Shown here piece by piece: positions 22,173 through 64,000 of a DNA stretch of 64,000 bases (the stretch's first letter is position 1; each line of letters opens with the position of its first letter). Position numbers and translations under genes: made by a program. This DNA is from Branchiostoma floridae. Lineage: Eukaryota > Chordata > Leptocardii > Amphioxiformes > Branchiostomatidae. The notes beneath the pieces were generated by a model that made no database searches, had not been told where the DNA came from, and worked only from the letters and a program-made list of their open reading frames with translations. The stretch covers positions 14,741,459 through 14,805,458 of the forward strand of contig NC_049979.1 of assembly GCF_000003815.2 (NCBI RefSeq). The letters run 5' to 3'.

Positions 22173-25100
22173 GACGATGATGTGGCTGATGACCAACTCG
22201 CGACGCTCCTGGTCTTTCCGCCAGAGGTCCAACAGGCCATAGATCAAGTCCTGCCGAGCAACGACCCTCTGGATCGCCCTGACTTCAACCCGGTGGAGTA
22301 CATCAACACGCTGTTTCCCACGGAACAATCTCTCGCCAATATCGACGAGGTGCGGCCGGCGGCCTCATACTTTTACTTTAGAGTAGAGTAACGTTTAAAT
22401 TATAGATATGAGAAGTTGGGGGTGTGCTGAAAAAGCTGATGACTATGAAAAATATATACCCTTAACTGTCACGGATTCAGTTCAATTCAACGTAAGTTGT
22501 TGAGCTACAGAGCTAATATCCAAAATGACGTTCTTAGTTAATAGAACAAGATTATGGTAAAATCAGTACCTGAAAAAATTGTGATGAAAAGAGCATATCG
22601 TTTAATATATGGTTCGATGAGTGTCCAAGGCTAGATATGTCATCCGTTCCTTGGAACCGTCCCTGAATTTTAGTGTTGCTATTGGCTATTCTTTGCATAC
22701 ATGGTGAACAAGGGAGAATTGCTGTGGAAGGACTAATGCTTTTTGCAAACCCCAATCAATTTCTGTAGGTTGTGAACAGAATCCGCTTGAAGATCCGTCG
22801 TCTTGATGATGACATCCGCGGGGTTGTGCGAGGTCAGACGAACGTGAGTCAGGATGGGCAGGCGGCCCTGGAGGAGGCACAGAAGGCCATACAACAGCTG
22901 TTTGAGAGGATCAAGGACATCAAGGACAAGGTCAGCACCTTAACTTCATACTAGTAGCTGCTTAGTCCTGCAAATTTGTTTAAAGACTTTATTTTACGGT
23001 AGAGAAGGCACTGCCTAAACCACATATATAACACCACTACAAATATTTAGAGAATATGCAATAGTATAGTGATTAACAATCCTGCTTCTCAATAAGTCTT
23101 TGCAGTTGTGTTTGTATAGGCCATAGCACCTGATTTTTCTGGTATTGCCCCAGGCTGAGAAGTCAGAGGAGATGGTGAAGGAGATCACCCGTGATATCAA
23201 ACAGCTGGACCACGCTAAGCGCCATCTTACCTCCTCCATCACCACCCTGAACCACCTGCACATGCTGGTAGGGGGCGTCGACTCTCTGCACTCCCTCATT
23301 CGCCGCCGGCAGTATGGAGAGGTTGCCAACCTGCTGCAGGGAGTGGTAAACGTCATGGAACACTTCCACAAGTACATGAGCATCCCACAGATCAGCCAGC
23401 TCGCAGATCAGGTTTGTTGGTGTAGATGTCAAATAAACAATAAAACCAGAAAAATCGCCCGAGTGCAGATCTTTGCCCGCATGAATTGCTCCATAGAACT
23501 AACATGCCTAACAAGTTTACAGATTAAAAGAGAGCTGCCTGGAAATTTGATCAATCTTGCTCAAACATGTCACATATTTGGTAGGTTTTATTTGCAGACC
23601 ATATACGGACAAAACTGTAATGATAAGTCCATCAGTGTTTTTTAATTACAGGTCCTTTCTTGAAAAGATTCAAGACTAATTTCTCTTTCACTTCTAGGTG
23701 AAACAGATCCAGACAGAAGTTGGTCAACAGATATTGGCAGATTTTGAGGAGGCATTCTCGGCCCATGGTGGAAAAGGTCTGGGACCCAGCAACACAGCGC
23801 AGCTGGCTGAGGCATGTCTGGTAGTGAATGTCCTTGACCCCAAGGTCAAGCGTGACCTGATGAAGTGGTTTGTGAAGCTGCAGCTGCAGGAGTATGCAGC
23901 GCTGTTCCACGAGGGGCAAGACGTCGCCTGGCTTGACAAGATCGACCGTCGCTATGCCTGGCTCAAACGAGCGCTGGTTGAGTTCGAGGAGAAGTTTGGG
24001 AACATGTTCCCTGCTGAGTGGGCAGTGAGCGAGAGGATTACTGTGGAGTTCTGCCACATCACCAGAAAGGAGCTGTCTCGCATCATGACCAACAGGAAGG
24101 CGGAGATTGAGGTAAAACTGCTCCTTTTTGCCATCCAGAGAACCACCAACTTCGAACAGCTGCTGGTGAAGAGATTCACTGGCATCACGTTTGAGGAGGA
24201 GGGGCAAGGCCAGAATTTAACCAACCCGTTTGTGGAGCCACAGCAACTGGAGTCAACAAACCCATTTGAAGTGGAAGATGAAAATTCACAAGCTGCACCA
24301 GCCAAGCCAAAGCAGTCTCCATTCATTGGCATCATCTCCCAATGTTTTGAGCCACACCTGCACGTCTATATCCTGTCTCAGGACAAAAACCTAGCAGAAT
24401 TGATCGAGCGGTTTGTTCAGGACTTCAAGGAACACGGTGTTCCCCACGTAGAAGGTGAGGATGGAGGTGCAGTCCTGCCAAGTTGTGCAGACCTGTTTGT
24501 GTTCTACAAGAAGTGCATGGTGCAGTGCTCACAGCTGAGTGCGGGGGCACCCATGGTGGACCTCGCAGGGGTGTTCCGCAAGTACCTGAGAGACTATGCC
24601 AGCAGGTTGCTGATTGGCAATTTGCCAAAGGTAAGGCCTGAAGTGCTAGCCTGGGTAGTAGATTTGCTCAGCTTGCTTCTTCCATTGTAGTCAACCAATA
24701 GTTAACTAGGGAGTTTCATGAGCTGAAAAAGATGGTGTTGAGACTATAGGAGCACAAGGTTTGTTAATACTTGTATACTGATTTCATATAAATTTCACAA
24801 GCTGTTCAAGTTTGTATATCTTCAAATGAAACAATTTAGCATGATTAAAAAAACAGGCCCAATAATAAGAACTGCTGATTCCCAACTGGTATCAACCTGA
24901 ATATAAAGTGAGTAAGGGAGTTTGGAACTTTCATGTTCTGTAAAATACCCAGTAAGTATGCTTGGATCTCATATCCCAACCTGACAAGAAATTTTTGGAC
25001 TGCACAATCTTTATATTATTTTGTTGCATCACACTAAGAGTATATTAAGAATATATAAGGAAACTTAATTTTTTCTTTAAACTTGCTTTGTGTACACATG

Positions 25101-27890
25101 ATGTTTTGCATGCATGAATGTGAGATGCTCCATGTTTGATAGTCAATATATTGTGATTCTTATTATTCCTCCAACATGATAATGGTTTAACTTTGACTCA
25201 AAATGCAAAAAACTGTCCAAAAAAAAGATGTATGACCAAAGCGTTTTGCCTACAGGTCAAAACTTTGTTTTGGAATAATTTAGTCATCTTGTTGTTAAAA
25301 GTTTAAACCTTAGTCACTGTTGAACTTTTATGTTTATATTGTGTTTTGCCATTTTGCTGTTGTCTGCATGTTGCATGGCAACGATAGCCATTTCTTTTTG
25401 TGTTGAAGGTGAGCAAAGGATCCACGGCACATGAGTCAATGCCAAAGGACATGCAATTCTACAGGATGCTGTCTCAAAGTGTTAGTCACACTGGTAGAAC
25501 AGTAGTTAAGATAATGGGTCTAGATATTACGGTTGTGTTGTTCATGATCATGCGAGTAGGTGGCATTAAGTACTGTACAACACCAGAAGTATGCCTAGCT
25601 ATAAGCCTTAAAGAACCTATACTTTTCCCATGGTGACATTCCTGAGGCTATGGATTGCATGCTTAAGTAGGTTTGGCTTTGTAATTAGCAGGATTGTCAT
25701 TATTAATCATTTATCACTCAGGTGATTTACATGATTGTCAGTATGTGAACTTATACAAATGCAAAGCATCTTTTAAACATCTGCAAATCAAAACTGTGCA
25801 TACTTGAAAGGATTTCTGATGCTGCAATATCAAGTCACCTGATGGATAAAAGTTTAATGTCAACAAGCCAGAGATGTAGTTGTTATTCTTGCTGTATGTG
25901 CATGTCTGCAAGGTACTGTAACATTACATCATGGGTGTGGAATATTGGAATATGGTGTACAGTTATAGTGACACACTATGGCTATGGTAATGTTAGCTGC
26001 ATTTCTGCCATAGTTGGTAAATTATCCCATACTTCCCAGTGACCTTCCTTCAGACACCCTTACTCCTGTGGACCTGTGACATGTTGTGTGTTGGTGCAGG
26101 TAACCACCAGTGGGGGAGGGCTGACCATCTCCAGCCTGCTGAAGGAGGGGAACCAGGAGCTGAGTAAGTTCAGCCCTGAGGAGCAGCGTCTTGTCTGCAG
26201 CATCTTGTGCACGGCTGAGTATTGTCTTGACACATCTCAGCAGCTTGAGGACAAGCTCAAGGAAAAGGTAAGACAGAAGTTGCAATCTCAATGGTGATTC
26301 AAATAAAGAATGAGTGACTGAATAAATAAAGGCTTAGGCACATGAATAAACGAAGGAATTTGAATGATTGAATGAATGAATGAATGAATAACTAATTGAA
26401 GGAACAAACAGTGACTTTTAATTTTGACCATGTCTGACCTTCATTAAAGTGACTATTATGCTGTTATTTTATGTTTTTCTTGTACTGATATGAAGGGCGG
26501 AAAAACATTGTCATTGTAAAAACTTTTGGCATAACAAGATATGGACAAGCCAGGGCACTACCACTGCCTGTCATCATAATATATATGTTTACACATCCCT
26601 GATTGTGAGTCAAGCCAGTTGTTTCCTCTCCTCCGCGTCCCAGGTTGAACCATCCCTGAGTGAGCAGATTGACCTGTCTCAAGAGATGGACCTGTTCCAC
26701 ACCGTCATCTCCAACTGTATCCAGCTGCTGGTACAGGACCTGGAGGGGGCCTGTGAACCATCCCTCGCTACCATGGCAAGGGTCAACTGGCAGGTAGGAC
26801 TGACTCCATGTCAGTAATGTCAGTATTTCAAAGTGATCTTTTGATTGTTCCTTGCCACCAAGGTTCATGTCAACTGGTAGGTACAGTCTTACTGACATTT
26901 GCTTTTATTAGTAAATGTCTCTGACTTTTCACTAGCATGACCTGCATAGTTAAACACTTCCTTATGTCAGGTGATTTCATGTCCTTCATTGAAATTACTC
27001 CAAACGGTTAACTACAGGTAATGGTGAGATTTTGTAGCAAGGTCCCAATATTGGTGTCTTCAAACTACAAACACTTTTGTTCATTTGAGGTTTTAGTTGG
27101 TTACAAGCAAAAGAAACACTCCTGACAGGAATCACAGATGAAACAGTATGTGTTCCCTCAGAAGGAGAATAGACTAAATGTCTCTGAAATTGATCTAAGG
27201 TGGCATCAAGCATAGAATGTTGTTGAAGATTACTATGATTTTACCAGGATGTACAGTTCCAACCACTTTGCATTACAGGCTGTGGAAACAGTGGGTGACT
27301 CCAGTAACTACGTCACTGCCATCACCATGCACATTAAAACAGCTGTGCCACTCATCCGAGACAACCTGGCCTCCACCCGTAAGTACTTCACCCAATTCTG
27401 CACCAAGTTTGCAAACTCCTTTGTCCCCAAGTTCGTCACCTACTTGTACAAGTGTAAGCCCATCAGCACAGTTGGGGCAGAGCAGCTCTTACTGGATACC
27501 CACTCCCTCAAGACCGTGCTGCTCGACCTCCCTTCCATCGGATCTCAGGTCAACCGCAAACCTCCAACAAGCTACACAAAGATCGTGGTGAAGGGCATGA
27601 CCAAGGCTGAGATGATCCTGAAGGTGGTGATGTCCCCTCACGACCCACCTGCAGGGTTCGTGGACAATTACATCAAACTCCTGGCCGACTCTGACACTGG
27701 AAACTTCCAGAAAGTCTTGGATATGAAGGGTCTTAAGAGAAGCGAGCAGAGCACGATGTTGGAACTGTTTCGCACCAGACTGCCGGCCCCGCCGTCAGGT
27801 GAAGCACAGGCGTCCAACATGACACCCTCTCCAGAACAGGACTCCAGCAGGATCAGGAAGTTAGAGAAACTTATAAAAAAGAGACTGTAG
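22143..27890 (+). CDS. VPS53: VPS53, subunit of GARP/EARP tethering complexes (7 exons, 829 aa)
   Basis: VPS53 tethers endosome-derived vesicles at the trans-Golgi network (GARP, with VPS51, VPS52 and VPS54) and takes part in endocytic recycling (EARP). Exons are 22143-22349, 22769-22930, 23154-23411, 23698-24630, 26100-26267, 26644-26793 and 27279-27890; the joined length is 2490 nt, in frame, close to the human length. The conserved N-terminal coiled-coil region shows [40 protein letters not shown] and [17 protein letters not shown]. The middle has [35 protein letters not shown] and [20 protein letters not shown]. The C-terminus has [21 protein letters not shown]-like [40 protein letters not shown] and a final [15 protein letters not shown]. 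The first 25 residues are lineage-specific; an in-frame ATG at 22143 is the nearest start that lies outside the diverged upstream sequence. The first exon overlaps one arm of an inverted duplication. Confidence 0.97.
24631..26099 (+). other. VPS53 intron 4
   Basis: This 1.47-kb intron is bounded by AAG|GTAAGG and TTGGTGCAG|GTAACC. It is AT-rich. The ORF at 25400-25636 in it is not VPS53-like and does not keep phase, so nothing coding is supported. Confidence 0.7.
26361..26390. repeat. (GAAT)n microsatellite
   Basis: A run of GAAT/TGAA tetranucleotides in VPS53 intron 5, with looser GAATAAA-type copies on its left from about 26300. Confidence 0.85.
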
Positions 27891-30800
27891 TGTTAAGTTG
27901 TCACAGTGAATGTATTTTAATCAACACCGGTCACTTTAAATTTGGGAAGTCCTTTTCTGGCATGTGTCAAGGGCACCATGTGCAAAGCTTTACTTTGCAA
28001 CTAGTTACCAGTTAACATTTTGTGTTATATGTCCTTTGAAAGAAGGATGCTTTTCTTTATATTATGGCACATGAGTAGGAAGGTATACAGCCCTGTATCC
28101 AAGATATAGATAAGTTGCCAAATCTTAAGTGACCAGGGTTACATGTATTTGTGGTGGTGCTGACATTATTACACAGTTTGATTGATTTAATTATGTCAAA
28201 TCTATTGTATAGATTTATTAATGATCTAAGGTTGTTTGTCTTATAACTTCAAAAAAGGCAAATACAAAATGTATTGAGTTTGGCTGATTGATAATTTATG
28301 GGACAATCTGTTGATATATGTATTAGCCTCAGCTTGTCAAGCTAATTGTGGATCTGAATTAAGTCAAGTCCAGTCAAGTCATAACCATAGCTTGACAGTA
28401 GACTGTGCTATACATGTAGATATAAGCATACCATTAGCAGCTCTCTACTTTTGTATATGTTCTATGTAGCAGGACCAATCTTGTAGGAATGTAGAAGTTA
28501 CAAGAAAATGATTTTCAGGGACATGTTGCTAGATAACACTAGATGTATGTTTGTATAAAATAGTGTATGTGATGTGATGCATATTGTGACAAGATGTGTG
28601 ATAAATTGATAAACTTTGTCAACAAGAATGCTTGATCCAAACTTTTGAATGACTTGGAATCATTCATTGTAAACATGTGTTTTGGTACATTTACATGGGC
28701 AAAGTATATTGCTGCAATGTTTTCTCCCTCCAGTGAGCCTTAGTTCATTTTTTAGTGCATGCAGTGCTCTCTGAAAGAGATAGGGGGCTCTTTTGATTAG
28801 CTGTTGTCAGCCATCCACTGTTTACCATTGGGACCAGCAGTTTAGGTTTAATTTCAAAAACATCTGTCTTTGGTGGAACACTCCTTTTCACCCATTTCTT
28901 AGGAAAATAATCTCATAACAATACCGGCACATTGTCCAACATGTTGCACAAACCCTACATGGATAACCTGTGGAAATTCAGTATACCAAGCTAAGGCTTG
29001 AGTACACAAAGAAAAACAGTCTTACATCAAAACATATTGGATGGTGTTTGTTGTTTTATCATTTTACTGAAATGAAGTAGTAGTAAACAGTATAAATGTA
29101 TATGATATAATGATGGCATTAAATCTGGTTGTGAAGGAAGATGTCTTACGGTTTCATCTTTATCCATAGACTTGCTGTTGTGCACTTTTGTGAATGAACA
29201 ATCTTTTAAGATGGATAGTTAAGACAGTCACCCTGTATTTCGAGACAAATTTGGAACTTGGGAGGTCTAATTAAGTTTCAGACTTGCTGTTATGTCTTAA
29301 GTTGTTATTGAATATAAAGTTAACATTTCATGTATTGGTTAAAACATGATCATTTGATATGGTCTATCTACTTCTGCTATAGCCTATAGAGGTAGGTGAC
29401 CTTAAGTTGAATTAAATTGTTCACAACTTCACCTGTCATCACCATCAGTATGCATTAATCTTGGACTAATAACATCTTCTGTATTCAAGAATTAAAAGGT
29501 GCCAATGTTTGCTGAGCTATCTGTAAGTTGATCTGTAACAGCCACACAATGCTCATGGTACATTTCAAATGATGCTAGAGTGGACAAACCTTTGCACAAG
29601 GTCATGATTGTATAAGTACTAAGTATTACATTTTCTGTTACATTTGATTTAACTTAATTGATGCTTGGTTACAGTCATTCCTGGCCAGAATTGGACCTGA
29701 TGTTAGAGAGGAGGGACATGGTTAAGATGCTGACATGGCTGAATATGGACAGATCACAGAGTTTTTAAGATTTATTGTTATTGTTCAGATGATTTGTATC
29801 GTACATTTTGGTGAAAAATTTGACAACATGCTGAACTGTAACTGAAAAACATTTGTAATGTCCTTCTTTGTCCAGGAGTGTAAAAGCTAGCCCAAGACTA
29901 TAATAGCTTAGTTACTGGTAAATTTTAAGACAGATAGAGCCGATTCCTCATGGGAACAGATTACCACCTGCACTGTAATCATTATGTGACATGGTGTGGC
30001 TACCCAATGAGGGTCTGCCCTAATGCTGACCTACAGAACTGTTCACCCATAACTCAACATGATAGGCAAGCAGAACCACTGGCCTATATTTTGTGACATG
30101 AAAATGTGAAGACTTTGGTAAGACAGCTGGGCTGTCTCCAACTTAACAATTTTTCCAACCCCACTCATTGTTTGGGAGCCCATTTTTTTTTTTTTCTTAT
30201 GTACTGAAATTCAGATTTTTGGACAAACGGGGTGAAATGCTTGTCCAATGGTTGCAAATTTTGATCACGAGACAGAGGGATGGGACCTGATGGTAGTCCT
30301 GTAAGACAGTATAAACAATAGAAAACACCCAAAGTTTTTGATATTCCTTCACACTTGGTATGATGAATATAAAAGGAAACATTTGGATGCTGAGATGGAA
30401 TTCTATGTATACTGTCATTGATTAACTTGATTGGCTTCTCTAATCTAACTGGGATGTAAAACTACACATACTAATGGAATTACAATTAGCATATGAACAT
30501 TTTCATACATCTGGACATCACCATTGAAAGCTTTTTTTTTTTACCTGAGTACACATAACGAGTATTCCTATGTTAATCCTATATTGTTTTGCCATTGTTT
30601 AGTAATGGGCCATATATCCATCAGCTGACAAAACACACCTGGCTGCATTGCCAAGGCATCAAGCCAAAAACATTCACTTCTTATTGCAATTGTCTAACAA
30701 TTGTGTTATCAGCCCTTTGGGGTTGTCTAATAAGGTAAAGGTTTAGTGATGAGATGACTGCTGACATGATGGCTGGGATGAAGAAAGTGTTGAATGTATC

Positions 30801-30900
30801 CATCACCCCACTCCATCCAACATTGGTGCCCAGGCATAAGGGGTGTACATGGGGGTTTCCAGGGAACACTAGGTTTGAAAGGGATATTGTATGAAGTACT

Positions 30901-31025
30901 TAATCTCCAACCAGATCCACGGTGCGTAATGTATAGTATCAAACTTCCCGACTCCCTTAGCCGGCTACACTCCTTGGCCAGCTTTGCTACTATCTTATGG
31001 CACCGTAGGATCTGCTTGGAGATTA
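30901..31025. mobile_element. 125-bp MITE with 9-bp target duplication
   Basis: Imperfect terminal inverted repeats of about 38 bp start TAATCTCCAACCAGATCC and close with GGATCTGCTTGGAGATTA. The 9-bp direct repeat tgaagtact flanks it exactly (30892-30900 and 31026-31034). The interior (CCGACTCCCTTAGCCGGC) is short and non-coding. A 9-bp duplication is typical of Mutator-like elements, but family assignment needs a transposase-bearing relative. Confidence 0.8.
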
Positions 31026-31786
31026 TGAAGTACTGTAGTCTGTTGCCAAGGATGAGTGGGCAGTAGGCCTATGTGAATGAATATATAAACAAGCTGGGAG
31101 ATGGAGTAATAACTGTAACACAAACTGCATCACATTTTGTGACAACCCTATTCCTCAGAACATGTTTGTATTTTTACTTGGTAACATTTATCTGTACATT
31201 AATATGCAGAATTTTGCTGTTGACTTTTCAGATCTCAAAGGTCATTCTGATCACAAGGGCTTTTAGGTGCTTAACCTATCAGTGTTAGCACACACTTGAT
31301 GTTGTCATCTTACACATGACTTGCATTAGTTACCTGGGAATTAAGACTGCTAAAGATCAATTTGAACATGAGTGAGCCATATCCTCACAATACTGTCAAT
31401 AGTATCTTTTGTAAGTCACAAATCAGGGAGTGTAGAAATTATCATAATATCTCTTCAGTCCTTGCCATTATTACTAGATGGATACTCCTTGACTTGTTTT
31501 TTTTAAACATGTTTTTATCAGGTTGTCTATTTTGTGCTGTTCTCTTACAGTTACATGTCTTCCAGCTATGAGAAGAAAACATAACGAACACATCTAATAA
31601 AAAACATGTCAACAAAAAAAACAGCTCAAGCTGAATCTGGGCTGCCAGATCACAAACCCAGCAGCATTTAATATCCAGTATACTACAAAAGTCTGATCAG
31701 GCAGCCAATTGGCGTTGGTTGTTTGGTGCTACCCCCACTGTTACAGTTGCATGATGAAGCATGCCAAAACTTGGGATTTTCTTAGA

Positions 31787-31854
31787 ATATCCAAGGAGGT
31801 TATGATATATCAAGGAGCTTTTGTCTCCTTGGATATATAACCTCCTTGGAATAT
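31787..31854. repeat. Fold-back hairpin with nested CTCCTTGG/CCAAGGAG arms
   Basis: A left arm of 31 bp (ATATCCAAGGAGGTTATG and on) pairs with a right arm of 30 bp across a 7-base loop CTTTTGT. Each arm itself holds two copies of the CCAAGGAG/ATATC module. It shares its core with the palindrome at 17345-17370. Confidence 0.65.
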
Positions 31855-32083
31855 CATTATAATTATAATAATTCATCTGGTGTTTTACTTGCAGCTATCA
31901 ATGGTTAGGTACGCAAAGAGTGATATTCCATGTCCACAACAGTATTGAATTAAAATGCTATCGCAGTAGTGGTTGATTCCAGGGCAACTTTGAGACAAAG
32001 TCCAGATTACAGTTACTTGCTAAGAGTTATAAATTGTTGTCCTTATCTACATACAGACCCTTCAAAGGTTCGGTTGATGCCCA

Positions 32084-32126
32084 TGACGTCACCTCACCCA
32101 AACACCCAATCAGAACGCGTCATTGG
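32084..32126. promoter_or_regulatory. Candidate MARK promoter motifs (CRE and CCAAT boxes)
   Basis: A perfect palindromic CRE, TGACGTCA, lies at 32084-32091, CCAAT at 32106-32110 and an inverted CCAAT (ATTGG) at 32122-32126. These are about 700 bp upstream of the MARK start codon. Clustering of CRE and paired CCAAT boxes is common in TATA-less promoters. The transcription start site is not known and further 5' UTR introns are possible. Confidence 0.4.
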
Positions 32127-32832
32127 AAAGGAGTGCAGAACGCAGCCAAACGCAATATGGCAAATTTGGATACATTAATACTGTCAAATAGCCCCATATA
32201 TCTATGAATTTTTTGCTTTTTTTGGTATTTTCAGCGAGTAATCTTCCCTATTCACTGTGATATTTTATTTATTGACCAGAAGTCGACACAACGTTCTCCG
32301 GAGGAGAGTATGGGGCACCGGTGCGGTTTGCACACGTCACGTTCGCCCTTGGCATGAACAAGAACAAGGAGGCCATCTTGGGCTGGGGTTGTCTCGATAA
32401 GTCTCGTTTAATGTACAAATCCTCTGAAACTGAGGTTCCAGTTGGAAATCAGGCACAAGCAGAGTGGAGAGGATCTATCTGTTTCGCTCATATGAGGACT
32501 TTTAGCGCCGTGGATGTGCGGTGGATCCGAAAGATCTAGATTGAATATACCGTGCAGTTAACCGCACAGGAGGCCAGGGAAGTCCGCCCGCCGTGGTGGC
32601 CCGTTGTGCTAGGCAAACGCTGTCAACCGGCCTCGTTTGATTATCGTGCCAATTGGTTCGGAAAGTTCGCCGTGGAATTCCTCGAAAGTGCACAAACTCA
32701 GCTGCGGGAAGATATGCATCTTGGGTGGGGGATTCTGTAGTGATTGGCCAACTTTCCAGCGCCCCTCCACCCGTTGTTTTGCTATTTTTGTCAGAGTGAA
32801 ACGAAGTCGATAGAAATTGTGCTGAATCCAAG

Positions 32833-63767
<30,935 letters not shown>

Positions 63768-64000
63768 TGACGTTGCTAGTGTTGACCTTTACTGTGTAGA
63801 CGCTTCCGACTTCAGTGTTGCGCTGTGTGCCGCAGGGGAAGGGATGCTGCAGCACTCACCATCATGTCTCCTTGTTGTGACCTGTACCAAACAAAGCTGC
63901 CAGAAGGGAGGCTTTAAGGTCAGCTAGGGAAGAAACTGTAAGTGCATGTAACAGGTGGAGGAAAAGGGTTAAAAAAGCAAGGTGGCGAGAGAGAGATAGG
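63768..64000 (+). other. MARK 3' UTR (partial)
   Basis: Sequence after the MARK stop codon (TAA 63765-63767) up to the window edge. No AATAAA is present, so the transcript end lies beyond the window. Confidence 0.7.

Larger units (their letters stand above)
27891..32832. other. VPS53 3' flank and VPS53-MARK intergenic region
   Basis: No protein-coding exon is supported. The VPS53 3' UTR begins at 27891; no canonical AATAAA stands out in the first 1.5 kb, so its end cannot be set. The stretch contains a 125-bp MITE (30901-31025), an AT-rich hairpin (31787-31854) and, from about 32060, promoter-like sequence for MARK. Small ORFs here lack family-like composition. Confidence 0.6.

Noticed and set aside
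23632-24335. Minus-strand ORFs of 127-191 codons opposite VPS53 exon 4
   Set aside because: They are shadows of a conserved plus-strand coding exon and have no family match.
25400-25636. Extra VPS53 exon in intron 4
   Set aside because: Neither the sequence nor the phase fits. Exons ending at 24630 and starting at 26100 join directly to the conserved [18 protein letters not shown] order.

Overview
The window is nuclear DNA of an invertebrate chordate, most probably an amphioxus (Branchiostoma). This is inferred from five intron-rich genes with vertebrate-like proteins, chordate gene order, short GT-AG introns, and many small non-autonomous transposons. There is one run of N (21267-21667). 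No prokaryotic, viral or CRISPR feature was seen.

Layout, left to right: (1) 422-3048, minus: the N-terminal 260 codons of cytosolic tryptophanyl-tRNA synthetase (WARS1), running off the left edge. (2) 3693-9227, plus, head-to-head with it: WDR25, a WD40 protein whose first exon carries a roughly 1,000-residue disordered N-terminus (Y/Q/G-rich, GPMD-type repeats, RGG boxes). (3) 12427-16333, minus: BEGAIN, a coiled-coil postsynaptic scaffold-associated protein with a long repetitive middle; its first coding exon was not located. (4) 16334-22142: repeat-rich upstream DNA shared by BEGAIN and VPS53, with octamer-bearing repeats, a 101-bp minisatellite entering the gap, a perfect palindrome and an inverted duplication reaching the VPS53 start. 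(5) 22143-27890, plus: complete VPS53 (829 aa, 7 exons), a subunit of the GARP/EARP tethering complexes. (6) 27891-32832: VPS53 3' flank, a 125-bp MITE, a hairpin and the MARK promoter region. (7) 32833-63767, plus: complete MARK/PAR-1 kinase (762 aa, 18 exons plus one candidate cassette exon), with a 13.8-kb third intron that holds a 5S rRNA-headed SINE, transposons and an orphan antisense ORF.

The order and orientation WARS1(-) WDR25(+) BEGAIN(-) is that of human 14q32, where MARK3 also lies. This is an old chordate linkage block rather than a functional operon. The genes serve separate tasks: translation, an unknown nuclear role (WDR25), synaptic scaffolding, endosome-to-Golgi tethering, and cell polarity with microtubule regulation.

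The most unusual items are the FET-like disordered N-terminus fused to WDR25, the acidic-dileucine repeats of BEGAIN, an in-frame 18-codon candidate exon inside the MARK kinase domain, the inverted duplication at the VPS53 start, two transposon families sharing CAGGG termini with 5-bp target duplications, and the 5S-headed SINE. Exon joins were assigned by hand from GT/AG sites and reading phase. Four of the five genes give a frame-consistent total; the fifth, BEGAIN, lacks its first exon.
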